Assembly (NCBI GenBank): GCA_002387205.1
Contig: DGLA01000008.1
Location: 83,543 to 147,542, forward strand
Direction: 5' to 3'
Length of the DNA stretch: 64,000 nt
From: Stutzerimonas stutzeri
GTDB lineage: Bacteria; Pseudomonadota; Gammaproteobacteria; Pseudomonadales; Pseudomonadaceae
Each line of letters opens with the position of its first letter. Position 1 is the stretch's first letter. The notes under the pieces were generated by a model that had not been told where the DNA came from, ran no database searches, and saw only the letters and a program-made list of their open reading frames with translations. The translations under genes and the position numbers were made by a program. Positions 51,989 to 59,872 of this stretch are shown piece by piece.

Positions 51989-53212
51989 ATGAAGAAAACC
52001 ACACGCCTGAGCCTCGCTGTTTCGCTGGGCAGTCTTGCCATGCCGTTTGCCGCGCACGCACTGGACTTCAATGGCTACGTGCGCAGCGGTATCGGTGAAT
52101 CGAGCGGCAGCGAATCGCAAGCCTGTTTTCAACTGCCGGGTGCACCTTCCAAGTTCCGACTGGGCAACGAGTGCGAGCAGTACGCCGAATTGGGGCTGCG
52201 TCAGGATCTGTTCATCATGGACGACGGCTCGGTGTTGAGCGTCGAGGGCATGGCGGCGCTGTATAACGAGTACGACCACACCCCGAAATTCACTGACGAC
52301 CATGGGTTCGCGCGGCTAGTTCAGGCCTATGCCGAGTGGAGCAACATCGCGGCGCTGAACAATGGGTCGCTGTGGGCCGGTCGACGGTTCTACAAGCGGA
52401 ACGACATTCATATCTCTGACTTCTACTACTGGAACCAGAGCGCGACCGGTGCCGGTATCGAAAACGTCGAGATCGGAGGTCTGCAATACAGCTACGCCTT
52501 CTCGCGCAAGGACAGCGTCTTTCAGGAAAACTACACCAATCGTCACGATTTCAACGTCGGCGGCATCGACACCAATCCTGGCGGTGAGCTGCAGTTCGGC
52601 GTTAGCTACATTGCCGACCCGGATCGCGGCGACTCCAATAGCGGCTGGTCAGTGACGGCTCAGCATGAGCAGGTTGGGTTTCTCGGTGGTAGTAATACCT
52701 TCGCTGTCCAATATGGCGAAGGCCCCGGCACCGGGCTTGGCTACACGGGCGATGTGACATTGGATGAGAGTGCCAAAAGCTGGCGGGTCGTGGAGTTCTT
52801 CGACTGGCAGGTTACGCCGCGTTTTGGCGGTCAGTTCCAGGTCGTCTATCAGAAAGACAAGCGTCAGGATGGTGGAGATCAGGATTGGATCTCGGTCGGT
52901 GTGCGCCCGGTTTATGCGCTGACGGAAGAATTCAAGCTGGTGGCCGAGGTGGGCCACGACCAGATCGACGCTGAAGCCGGCACCCGCAAGCTCACCAAGT
53001 TCACTGTCGCCCCAACCTGGTCGCCGGCAGGTCCGGAGTTTTGGGCGCGTCCCGAATTTCGCCTCTATTACACCTACGCTCAGTGGAACGATGCTGCACA
53101 GGACGCCGCCAATCTGATGGCTGCCGGAAGTGCACTGTCTGAGACCGGCGCCTTCGGCAGCGCTCAACACGGTTCCAACTTTGGCGTTCAGGTCGAATAC
53201 TGGTGGGATTGA
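51989..53212 (+). CDS. LamB-type (maltoporin family) outer-membrane sugar porin
   Basis: A 407-residue outer-membrane protein with a 25-residue signal peptide ending AHA. The mature start LDFNGYVRSGIGESSGSESQACFQLPGA, the LGNECEQYAELGL segment, SLWAGRRFYKRNDIHISDFYYWNQSATGAGIENVEIGG and the final FGVQVEYWW follow LamB, the 18-strand maltoporin, and not OprB. LamB porins carry an aromatic 'greasy slide' for maltodextrins. The gene occupies the place of oprB in other pseudomonads, so it is expected to feed the Gts transporter; whether it admits glucose, maltose or both is not clear. Confidence 0.88.
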   Translation: MKKTTRLSLAVSLGSLAMPFAAHALDFNGYVRSGIGESSGSESQACFQLPGAPSKFRLGNECEQYAELGLRQDLFIMDDGSVLSVEGMAALYNEYDHTPKFTDDHGFARLVQAYAEWSNIAALNNGSLWAGRRFYKRNDIHISDFYYWNQSATGAGIENVEIGGLQYSYAFSRKDSVFQENYTNRHDFNVGGIDTNPGGELQFGVSYIADPDRGDSNSGWSVTAQHEQVGFLGGSNTFAVQYGEGPGTGLGYTGDVTLDESAKSWRVVEFFDWQVTPRFGGQFQVVYQKDKRQDGGDQDWISVGVRPVYALTEEFKLVAEVGHDQIDAEAGTRKLTKFTVAPTWSPAGPEFWARPEFRLYYTYAQWNDAAQDAANLMAAGSALSETGAFGSAQHGSNFGVQVEYWWD

Positions 53213-53255
53213 TTGTGTCGATAGGCTAATTCGCTTAGAACCTCCCGGCAGCCAG

Positions 53256-53278
53256 GGCCTCTACTAGCCGTAGGGGCC
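53256..53278 (+). terminator. Hairpin after the porin gene
   Basis: GGCCTCTAC-tagcc-GTAGGGGCC, a nine-base-pair stem with one G-U, 43 bases beyond the porin stop and 21 before the next start. It has no T-run. The 3' arm contains an AGGGG that could look like a ribosome binding site for an upstream GTG (53279). Confidence 0.5.
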
Positions 53279-53299
53279 GTGGCTGAACTGGAGGTGGTT

Positions 53300-53491
53300 T
53301 TGGGCGACAAGGCGAAAAATCCATGCATTAGTATCTGCAAGCTCAAAGACGACATCTGCATCGGCTGCGGTCGCAGCCGGGACGAGATGAAAGCCTGGAA
53401 GGGCATGAAGAACAAGGAACGCAAAGCGGTCAATGAAGTGGCCGCCCAGCGGCTTAAGGAACTAGGCAAACCAAAAAAGAAAAAGAAGTGA
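53300..53491 (+). CDS. DUF1289 small cysteine protein
   Basis: A 63-residue protein with the DUF1289 pattern: NPCISICKLKDDICIGCGRSRDEMKAWKGMKNKERK, so four cysteines in CxxxC-x7-CxxC spacing, and a poly-Lys end (KPKKKKK). It may bind zinc or iron-sulfur; function is unknown. Start choice: TTG 53300 has GGAGG five bases upstream, whereas GTG 53279 would lie directly after a stable hairpin, so TTG is preferred. It is convergent with hexR, and the two genes abut at 53491/53492. Confidence 0.82.
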   Translation: MGDKAKNPCISICKLKDDICIGCGRSRDEMKAWKGMKNKERKAVNEVAAQRLKELGKPKKKKK

Positions 53492-54355
53492 TCAGCTGTC
53501 TTCGGATGGATAGCGGGTCGCCATCAGGCTTTCCTTGATCTTGCGTAGATGCGGCTGGAAATCGACGCCGCGTCTCAGCGTTACGCCAGCAGCCAGTGCG
53601 TCCAGTACCGTCAGCTGGATGATTCTTGATGTCATGGGCATATAGATGTCTGTGTCCTCCGGCAGAGGAATATCGAGGCTCAGCGTGCACACCTTCGCCA
53701 GCGGCGAATCCGCAGCGGTCAGTCCCAGTACCGAAGCGCCGTTATCCCGCGCGATGGTTGCGGCTTCCACCAGCTCTCGGGTGCGGCCGGTATAGGAGAT
53801 GATCACGAACAGATCGCCCGTGTGCGCGACCGATGCGAGCATCCGCTGCATCAGCACGTCGACGTGGGCTGTGACCGGCAAGTTGAAACGAAAGAACTTG
53901 TGTTGCGCGTCCAGCGCTACGGACGCCGATGCGCCCAATCCGAAGAAGTGAATCTGGCGTGCCTGGATCATCAGATCGACAGCATGGCTGATCACTTGCG
54001 GGTCGATGGCCCGGCAAGCGCTATCCAGCGACGCGATAGCGCTGCCGAAAATCTTTCTGGTATAGGCCTCCGGTCCGTCGTTCGCTTCTACAGCGCGGCT
54101 GACATAGGCGGCGCCGCTGGCCAGGCTCTGTGCCAGCTGGATTTTCAGCGCGGGGTAGCCAGCCGCGCCGAACGACCGGCAGAAGCGGTTGACCGTGGGC
54201 TCGCTGACCTTGGCGGCCTGAGCCAGCGCTGCGATGCTGAAACGCGTTGCCTCCTGGGGGTCACGAAGAATTACTTCGGCGACCTTTCGCTCTGCCTTGT
54301 TCAACTCATCGAGCCGATTTTTTATCTGTTCCAAGAGATTTTTCATGCGGTCCAT
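53492..54355 (-). CDS. hexR: HexR, RpiR-family repressor of sugar catabolism
   Basis: A 287-residue repressor. The N-terminal RpiR helix-turn-helix is IAALAQAAKVSEPTVNRFCRSFGAAGYPALK. The C-terminal SIS domain has the sugar-phosphate site IHFFGLGASASVALDAQHKFFR and VIISYTGRTRELVEAATIARDNGA. HexR leaves DNA when it binds 2-keto-3-deoxy-6-phosphogluconate, freeing the zwf, edd and gap operons. It is divergent from zwf, and the gap between them holds a fitting operator. GGAAGAGAC precedes the ATG. Confidence 0.95.
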   Translation of the reverse strand: MDRMKNLLEQIKNRLDELNKAERKVAEVILRDPQEATRFSIAALAQAAKVSEPTVNRFCRSFGAAGYPALKIQLAQSLASGAAYVSRAVEANDGPEAYTRKIFGSAIASLDSACRAIDPQVISHAVDLMIQARQIHFFGLGASASVALDAQHKFFRFNLPVTAHVDVLMQRMLASVAHTGDLFVIISYTGRTRELVEAATIARDNGASVLGLTAADSPLAKVCTLSLDIPLPEDTDIYMPMTSRIIQLTVLDALAAGVTLRRGVDFQPHLRKIKESLMATRYPSEDS

Positions 54356-54427
54356 GTCTCTTCCTTCAGGGACTCACGCCCGTTGCTGCCGATAGTAGCG
54401 AAATTCGATGTGGGAAAAATCGGCTTA

Positions 54428-54444
54428 TGTTGTTTTAACAACAA
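54428..54444. promoter_or_regulatory. HexR operator in the hexR/zwf region
   Basis: TTGT-N7-ACAA (54430-54444) inside a TGTTGTT-tt-AACAACA palindrome (54428-54443). It lies 65 bases before zwf and 73 before hexR, so bound HexR could control both genes. It matches the site in the gap/edd region. Confidence 0.7.
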
Positions 54445-54508
54445 CATTTTGTGCTTAAACTGCGGACAGACTCCTGCCATGAAGCCTAATTTGGTTAATT
54501 AAAAAATC

Positions 54509-55978
54509 ATGCCTGCCATTACTGTTGATGCGACTACGTTTGCCTTGTTCGGCGCGCTTGGAGATTTAGCGTTGCGCAAGCTGTTTCCCGCACTTTATCA
54601 ACTCGATCGGGCGGGGTTGCTCCATGCCGATACGCGCATTCTGGCGCTTTCTCGCGACCAAGGGGAGCCGGCCACCCATCTCGAACGCATAGACCAGGCG
54701 CTTCGGCGTTACGTGCCCGCTGCTCAGGTGGACGATGCCGTATTGGACCGATTCAAGGCTCGTCTGGATTACCTGGCCATGGATTTCCGCAACGCGGAAG
54801 ACTACGCAGCGCTGACCCGAATGGTCGCGCCCGGGATGCCGCTGATAGCCTATTTCGCCACGCCGGCTGCGGTCTATGGGGCGATCTGCGAACATCTGGC
54901 TGGCGTCGGATTGGCTGAGCGGACACGTGTAGTGCTGGAAAAGCCGATAGGGCATGACCTGGAGTCATCGCGATTGGTCAACGACGCGGTCGCTCAATAT
55001 TTTCCCGAGACGCGGATCTACCGAATCGATCATTACCTTGGCAAGGAGACGGTGCAGAACCTGATTGCGCTGCGCTTTGCCAACAGCCTGTTCGAGACAC
55101 AGTGGAATCAGCACCACATTTCTCACGTCGAGATCACCGTGGCCGAGACGGTCGGCATCGAAGGACGTTGGGGGTATTTCGATCAGGCCGGGCAGTTACG
55201 GGACATGATCCAGAATCACCTGTTGCAGCTGCTTTGCCTGATAGCGATGGATCCGCCGAGCGATCTGACCGCCGACAGCATTCGCGACGAAAAGGTGAAG
55301 GTGCTCAAGGCACTGGCGCCCATCACGCCTGACCGGCTAAGTCAGCAGGTTGTTCGCGGGCAGTATGTTGCCGGTTCGGTCGGTGGCAAGACGGTGCCTG
55401 GGTATCTGGAAGAGGAAAATTCCAACGCCGAGAGCAGTACCGAAACCTTTGTTGCGCTGCGGGCCGAGATCTGCAACTGGCGGTGGTCTGGGGTGCCGTT
55501 CTACCTGCGCACCGGCAAGCGTATGGGTGAAAAGGTCTCGCAGATCGTCATCCATTTCAAAGAGCCGCCGTTCTATATCTTTGCTCCTGAGCAGCGCTCG
55601 TTGATCAGCAATCGGTTGATCATCCGCCTGCAGCCGGATGAGGGTATCTCGCTGCAGGTCATGACCAAGGAGCAGGGGCTGGACAAGGGTATGCATCTGC
55701 GCAGCGGGCCACTGCAGCTGAATTTTTCGCAGACCTACAAGAGTTCGCGCATCCCCGATGCTTACGAGCGGCTGCTGCTGGAGGTGATGCAGGGCAACCA
55801 GAATCTGTTTGTCCGCAAGGACGAAATCGAGTATGCCTGGAGGTGGTGCGATCAGCTGATTGACGGCTGGTCGCGCATCGGTGATGCCCCCAAGGCTTAT
55901 CCGGCGGGTTCCTGGGGGCCTGTTGCATCCATCGCACTGATCACGCGCGACGGGAGGTCCTGGTATGGCGATCTCTGA
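54509..55978 (+). CDS. zwf: Glucose-6-phosphate 1-dehydrogenase
   Basis: A 489-residue enzyme. NADP binding lies in TFALFGALGDLALRKLFPALYQLD, and the active site RIDHYLGKETVQNL is intact. It oxidises glucose-6-phosphate to 6-phosphogluconolactone. No Shine-Dalgarno is visible: the bases before ATG 54509 are AT-rich (TTGGTTAATTAAAAAATC), so initiation may rely on an unstructured leader. The start is taken because it gives the standard N-terminus. It overlaps pgl by 14 bases; first gene of zwf-pgl-eda, controlled by HexR. Confidence 0.95.
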   Translation: MPAITVDATTFALFGALGDLALRKLFPALYQLDRAGLLHADTRILALSRDQGEPATHLERIDQALRRYVPAAQVDDAVLDRFKARLDYLAMDFRNAEDYAALTRMVAPGMPLIAYFATPAAVYGAICEHLAGVGLAERTRVVLEKPIGHDLESSRLVNDAVAQYFPETRIYRIDHYLGKETVQNLIALRFANSLFETQWNQHHISHVEITVAETVGIEGRWGYFDQAGQLRDMIQNHLLQLLCLIAMDPPSDLTADSIRDEKVKVLKALAPITPDRLSQQVVRGQYVAGSVGGKTVPGYLEEENSNAESSTETFVALRAEICNWRWSGVPFYLRTGKRMGEKVSQIVIHFKEPPFYIFAPEQRSLISNRLIIRLQPDEGISLQVMTKEQGLDKGMHLRSGPLQLNFSQTYKSSRIPDAYERLLLEVMQGNQNLFVRKDEIEYAWRWCDQLIDGWSRIGDAPKAYPAGSWGPVASIALITRDGRSWYGDL

Positions 55979-56678
55979 ACTGGACCTGCCTTCGGGCGTG
56001 GTTGCGCACAGCTTGCCCGGGCCTGAACGGTTGGCTGAAGCGCTGGCCGATCGGGTTGCGGATGCGTTGAAGTACGCGGTCTCGAATCATGACCGGGCCA
56101 GTCTGGTGGTGTCTGGCGGACGCAGCCCGATAGCCTTTCTTGAAGCCCTATCAATGCGCGAACTGCCCTGGAAAAAGGTACAGGTGAGCCTGGCCGATGA
56201 GCGCTGGGTGGATCCTGGCCAGCCCGACAGCAACGAAGGCTTGCTGCGGCGACACCTCCTGAAGAACGCTGCCGCTGATGCACATCTCATCGGTCTGTAT
56301 CAGGATGCCGAAACACTGGAGCAAGCCGCCGGGCGTGCGAGTGCGAAACTGGACGAGCTCGCCCAGCCAATCGATGTGCTGGTGCTCGGTATGGGTGACG
56401 ACGGCCATACCGCCTCGCTGTTCCCAAACAGCCCGCTGCTGGCGAAAGGACTGGATGAGGATGGTGTCGACCGCTGCCTGCCGATGCTGGCGCCAGTCAG
56501 CCCCGAGCAGCGCATCACCATGACCTATCCGCTGCTGGCTTCCGCGCGTGTCCAGTGCCTGGCAATCCAGGGGCCAGGCAAGCTGGAAACCCTGCGCCAG
56601 GCCATGCTTGTTGAACCTTCGCAGATGCCTATTCGCGCATTTCTGCGATCTCCTTTAGAAATCTACTGGTGCCCGTGA
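55965..56678 (+). CDS. pgl: 6-phosphogluconolactonase
   Basis: A 237-residue DevB/Pgl-type enzyme that hydrolyses 6-phosphogluconolactone. It has SLVVSGGRSPIAFLEALS, VQVSLADERWVDPGQPDSNEG and VLGMGDDGHTASLFPNSP, the last being the core motif with the catalytic His and Asp. GGGAGG lies before the ATG, which overlaps the end of zwf by 14 bases. eda follows after 17 bases. Confidence 0.94.
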   Translation: MAISELDLPSGVVAHSLPGPERLAEALADRVADALKYAVSNHDRASLVVSGGRSPIAFLEALSMRELPWKKVQVSLADERWVDPGQPDSNEGLLRRHLLKNAAADAHLIGLYQDAETLEQAAGRASAKLDELAQPIDVLVLGMGDDGHTASLFPNSPLLAKGLDEDGVDRCLPMLAPVSPEQRITMTYPLLASARVQCLAIQGPGKLETLRQAMLVEPSQMPIRAFLRSPLEIYWCP

Positions 56679-56695
56679 GGCCCGAGGACCATCCC

Positions 56696-57346
56696 ATGAA
56701 CATGGACCAGAAAAACGAGCTGATCGAAAGCATCTGCACCCAGGCGCGCATTCTTCCGGTCATCACCATTGGTAGCGAGGATCAGATTCTGCCTTTGGCC
56801 GATGCGCTTGCGGCTGGCGGGTTGACCGCGCTGGAGATCACTCTGCGCTCGGCGCATGGTCTGACTGCCATCCGTCGCTTGCGTCAGGAGCGGCCGGAGC
56901 TTTGCGTCGGCGCCGGTACGGTATTGGACAAGCGCATGATGGACGAGGTGGAGGCTGCCGGGGCCCAGTTCATCGTGTCCCCGGGGTGCACCGATGAGCT
57001 GCTTCAAGCCGGTGTCAACTGCTCGGTGCCTTTGCTGGCCGGTATCAGCAACGCGTCCGATATCATGCGCGGCTACGCGTTGGGCTATCGTCGTTTCAAG
57101 CTGTTTCCGGCAGAAGTGTGTGGCGGCGTGGCGGCGATCAAGGCGCTCGGTGGACCCTTCGCGGACGTTCGCTTCTGCCCGACGGGGGGCGTCAATGCCG
57201 GCAATGCTGCGCAATACCTGGGACTACCGAACGTCATGTGTGTCGGCGGTACCTGGATGATCGACGGTGCTGCATTGAAGAATGGAAACTGGGCGGCTAT
57301 CCAGCAGGCTACAGCGGACGCGCTGGCCGCTTTGGACAAAGCCTGA
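56696..57346 (+). CDS. eda: KHG/KDPG aldolase
   Basis: A 216-residue class I aldolase that splits 2-keto-3-deoxy-6-phosphogluconate into pyruvate and glyceraldehyde-3-phosphate. Lys135 in YRRFKLFPAE is the Schiff-base lysine, and Glu47 in LTALEITLRS is the base. The phosphate site is CPTGGV. The start is ATG 56696, with GAGGA seven bases before; another ATG is two codons later. It is the last gene of zwf-pgl-eda, and a GC hairpin follows. Confidence 0.95.
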   Translation: MNMDQKNELIESICTQARILPVITIGSEDQILPLADALAAGGLTALEITLRSAHGLTAIRRLRQERPELCVGAGTVLDKRMMDEVEAAGAQFIVSPGCTDELLQAGVNCSVPLLAGISNASDIMRGYALGYRRFKLFPAEVCGGVAAIKALGGPFADVRFCPTGGVNAGNAAQYLGLPNVMCVGGTWMIDGAALKNGNWAAIQQATADALAALDKA

Positions 57347-57357
57347 TTGCATACGAA

Positions 57358-57378
57358 GGCGCGCTGCAACGGCGCGCC
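57358..57378 (+). terminator. GC-rich hairpin after eda
   Basis: GGCGCGC-tgcaacg-GCGCGCC, a perfect seven-base-pair stem 12 bases after the eda stop. No T-run follows, so it could end transcription weakly or protect the 3' end. Confidence 0.45.
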
Positions 57379-57425
57379 ACTAATAGGGCGACTAAGCTGC
57401 TAGTGCTACAAGTATCCGTTGCGCG

Positions 57426-57431
57426 TATAGT
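57426..57431 (+). promoter_or_regulatory. Possible -10 box for rluB
   Basis: TATAGT in a GC-rich setting, 44 bases before the rluB start and downstream of the eda hairpin. The -35 region is poor. Confidence 0.3.
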
Positions 57432-57474
57432 GCGCGGCCTTTCTATCGGAACTGCCACACCGGGAGGTGCCCAG

Positions 57475-58662
57475 ATGACCGAACACGAAGATACATCCCC
57501 TCATGTTGCCCATGGCGAAAAACTGCAGAAGGTACTGGCGCGGCTAGGCCTTGCTTCGCGCCGTGATGTCGAAAGCTGGATCGCGGCTGGCCGAGTCAAG
57601 GTCAACGGCTCCATTGCGACACTTGGCCAACGAGTTGATCTGCACGATGCGATCGCAGTCGACGGTCGCCTGCTCAAGCGTGAAGAAGCGAGCGAGACGG
57701 TCCGCCGCGTACTCATCTACAACAAGCCTGATGGCGAGATCTGTACGCGAGACGATCCAGAAGGACGTCCGACCGTTTTCGATCGGCTGCCTCGTCCGAA
57801 GGAAGGGCGCTGGATCAACATCGGTCGGCTCGATATCAATACCACCGGTTTGTTGCTGTTCACTACCGATGGCGAACTGGCCAACCGTCTGATGCATCCT
57901 TCCTACGAAATGGACCGTGAATATGCGGTGCGCGTGCGTGGCGAAGTCGATGACGAGATGATCGAGCGCCTCAAGACAGGCGTCATGCTCGAAGACGGCC
58001 CGGCTCGCTTCACCGACATCCAGGAAGCGCCCGGTGGCGAAGGATTCAACCATTGGTACCACTGCGTCGTGATGGAAGGCCGTAACCGCGAGGTTCGCCG
58101 TCTGTGGGAATCTCAGGGCCTGGTAGTCAGTCGTTTGAAGCGCGTGCGTTTCGGGCCGGTGTTCATGACCTCCGACCTACCGATGGGGCGCTGGCGTGAG
58201 ATGGCCCAGAGCGAAGTCGATATTCTCAGTGAAGAGGTTGGTCTCAAGCCGGTCGCGCTGCCGGGCATGAAAGCCAAGACCAAGGACAAGCTTGACCGCA
58301 TGCAGCGCAAGGTGGCCAAGCCCATTGGGCGCGGAGAGCGGCGGCCTCGTGTCCTGCGGTCGACACATGATGCCGATGTGCCTGCCGATGCTGGACGCGG
58401 TCGCGGTGCACGTGGTGATCAGCCTACACGCAAGCCGCGTGATGCGGATGAGAGGAGCAAGCCAAATCGTGGTACGCCCGTTGCCGAGCGGCCGAACGAT
58501 GTCAATCGTAGTCGTGGTAAGCGCCACGATACGGGCGTCGGTGGCAAGCCGTCTGGTGGTGGCGGTGCAGACAGGCCATCCCCGGCTAAGCGCAGCGGCC
58601 CCAAAGGTGGAGAGGGGCAGCGGCCAGGTTTTGGCCGCGGTGACCGCGCGAAGCGCCCTTGA
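57475..58662 (+). CDS. rluB: 23S rRNA pseudouridine-2605 synthase RluB
   Basis: A 395-residue RsuA-family enzyme that makes pseudouridine-2605 in 23S rRNA. The S4 RNA-binding domain is EKLQKVLARLGLASRRDVESWIAAGRVKVNG. The catalytic Asp is in NIGRLDINTTGLLLF, and EGRNREVRRLWESQGLVVSRLKRVRFGP is the conserved second part. The last 120 residues are low-complexity Arg/Gly/Pro/Asp-rich, a disordered RNA-binding tail. ATG 57475 has GGGAGG upstream; the reading frame is open further. It is separated from scpAB by the whole glucose block. Confidence 0.94.
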   Translation: MTEHEDTSPHVAHGEKLQKVLARLGLASRRDVESWIAAGRVKVNGSIATLGQRVDLHDAIAVDGRLLKREEASETVRRVLIYNKPDGEICTRDDPEGRPTVFDRLPRPKEGRWINIGRLDINTTGLLLFTTDGELANRLMHPSYEMDREYAVRVRGEVDDEMIERLKTGVMLEDGPARFTDIQEAPGGEGFNHWYHCVVMEGRNREVRRLWESQGLVVSRLKRVRFGPVFMTSDLPMGRWREMAQSEVDILSEEVGLKPVALPGMKAKTKDKLDRMQRKVAKPIGRGERRPRVLRSTHDADVPADAGRGRGARGDQPTRKPRDADERSKPNRGTPVAERPNDVNRSRGKRHDTGVGGKPSGGGGADRPSPAKRSGPKGGEGQRPGFGRGDRAKRP

Positions 58663-58681
58663 TGCTTTAGATCAGGCGATA

Positions 58682-58704
58682 GGCGAGGCCACTCAGGCCT
58701 CGCC
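58682..58704 (+). terminator. Strong hairpin after rluB
   Basis: GGCGAGGCC-actca-GGCCTCGCC, a perfect nine-base-pair stem between the convergent ends of rluB and the diguanylate cyclase gene. It could serve both strands as a terminator, though no T-run is present. Confidence 0.55.
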
Positions 58705-58740
58705 CATGATGTGAATTGCTGTCGGCAAGTGAATCATGGC

Positions 58741-59661
58741 CTATGCGACCTGTACGTTATTGCGCCCGCAACGTTTGGCCTCGTAGAGCGCCTGATCTGC
58801 ACGGCGCAGCAGGTCATCCTGTGACTCGTTTGACTTGAACGTGGCGCAACCAAGGCTGGCAGACAAACTGACTTGTTTCTCCCCTACCAAGAACGACAGG
58901 CGCTCGATTGCGGCTCTTATCCGTTCACCTACAACCGCCGCGGCTTCAGCCCCGGTGTTTGACAGGATCAGGAAAAACTCTTCGCCACCGAAGCGAAACA
59001 CCATATCTACGTTGCGCAGCTGTTCCCTGAGCAGCAGGGCAGTAGCCCTGAGCGCAGCGTCGCCCGCCTGGTGCCCAAAGGTATCGTTGAGTTTCTTGAA
59101 ATAGTCCATGTCCAGCATGATGACGGACAGTGTCTGGCCGTGCCGACGTGAAAGTTCTACCTCTCGGCTCAAGCTCTGTTCGAGTGCCAAACGGTTCCCG
59201 ACGCCGGTCAAGGGATCTTTCAGCGAAGCCAGGACGGCCTGACGATAGAGCAGAGCGTTGCACAGCGGGAACAGCAAACAGCCGATAACGCTTTGCACCT
59301 GTTCGAGGACCGAATCGTCCAGGCGGTTATTGCTATACAGGTTTAGCTGCCCGAGGCTGGTTCCGTCTTGATAAAGGGCGTAGCAGAGCTCGAAGTCAGC
59401 AGGGCCACCAAGTGTGATTTGAAAGTCGGTCTCGGCGTGTTGATAGGAGAGCCCTTCGATGCCGATGAAAAAGCCTGTCTCCTCGAAAAAGAACCCCAGC
59501 AGCCGGTCCAGCTCCAAAGTAGTCTGCAGACGAAGTGACAGATTGCGCTGTAAATCAGCGAAGTCGAGAGGGCGCGACGAGGACTGTCTGTGCGGCCCAT
59601 GCTCCAGGCGCGCGACTCGCGCCATTCCTCCATCGGTGGTGATTTGCTTCTGGCACAGCAT
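58741..59661 (-). CDS. Diguanylate cyclase (GGDEF domain)
   Basis: A 306-residue protein. A predicted sensory N-terminal domain (residues 30-140, GAF-like: LSLRLQTTLELDRLLGFFFEETGF) is followed by a GGDEF domain. It starts DPLTGVGNRLALEQSL, has LDMDYFKKLNDTFGHQAGD and the active site GGEEF. The inhibitory I-site RNVD is intact five residues before GGEEF, so product inhibition is expected. It makes cyclic di-GMP. There is no membrane segment or signal peptide. It lies between rluB and yciK, on the minus strand. Confidence 0.92.
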   Translation of the reverse strand: MLCQKQITTDGGMARVARLEHGPHRQSSSRPLDFADLQRNLSLRLQTTLELDRLLGFFFEETGFFIGIEGLSYQHAETDFQITLGGPADFELCYALYQDGTSLGQLNLYSNNRLDDSVLEQVQSVIGCLLFPLCNALLYRQAVLASLKDPLTGVGNRLALEQSLSREVELSRRHGQTLSVIMLDMDYFKKLNDTFGHQAGDAALRATALLLREQLRNVDMVFRFGGEEFFLILSNTGAEAAAVVGERIRAAIERLSFLVGEKQVSLSASLGCATFKSNESQDDLLRRADQALYEAKRCGRNNVQVA

Positions 59662-59824
59662 GGAAAGAACCCTCGGAACGCTGTCTGCGCTGATGAGGGT
59701 TCGTTTGCGAATTCAATGCCAAGTTAAAAAAGCCTTTCAGATTCAAAGGGATAATGGATATTCCGGAACAGGGTTAAGCAAGATCGACAGCGAAACGGCG
59801 CTTTGATGCCATTTTGATATGTCT

Positions 59825-59863
59825 GCCGTTCAGGATGCGCCAGTTATCCGACACCTGAACGGC
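59825..59863 (-). terminator. Stem-loop past the yciK stop
   Basis: GCCGTTCAGG and CCTGAACGGC are exact complements (10 base pairs) with a 19-base loop, 10 bases beyond the yciK stop codon on the minus strand. No T-run. Confidence 0.4.
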
Positions 59864-59872
59864 ATGTGGCCG

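Noticed and set aside
57118..57474. Upstream in-frame extension of rluB
   Set aside because: It would overlap most of the end of eda, has no family homology, and ATG 57475 has a strong ribosome binding site.
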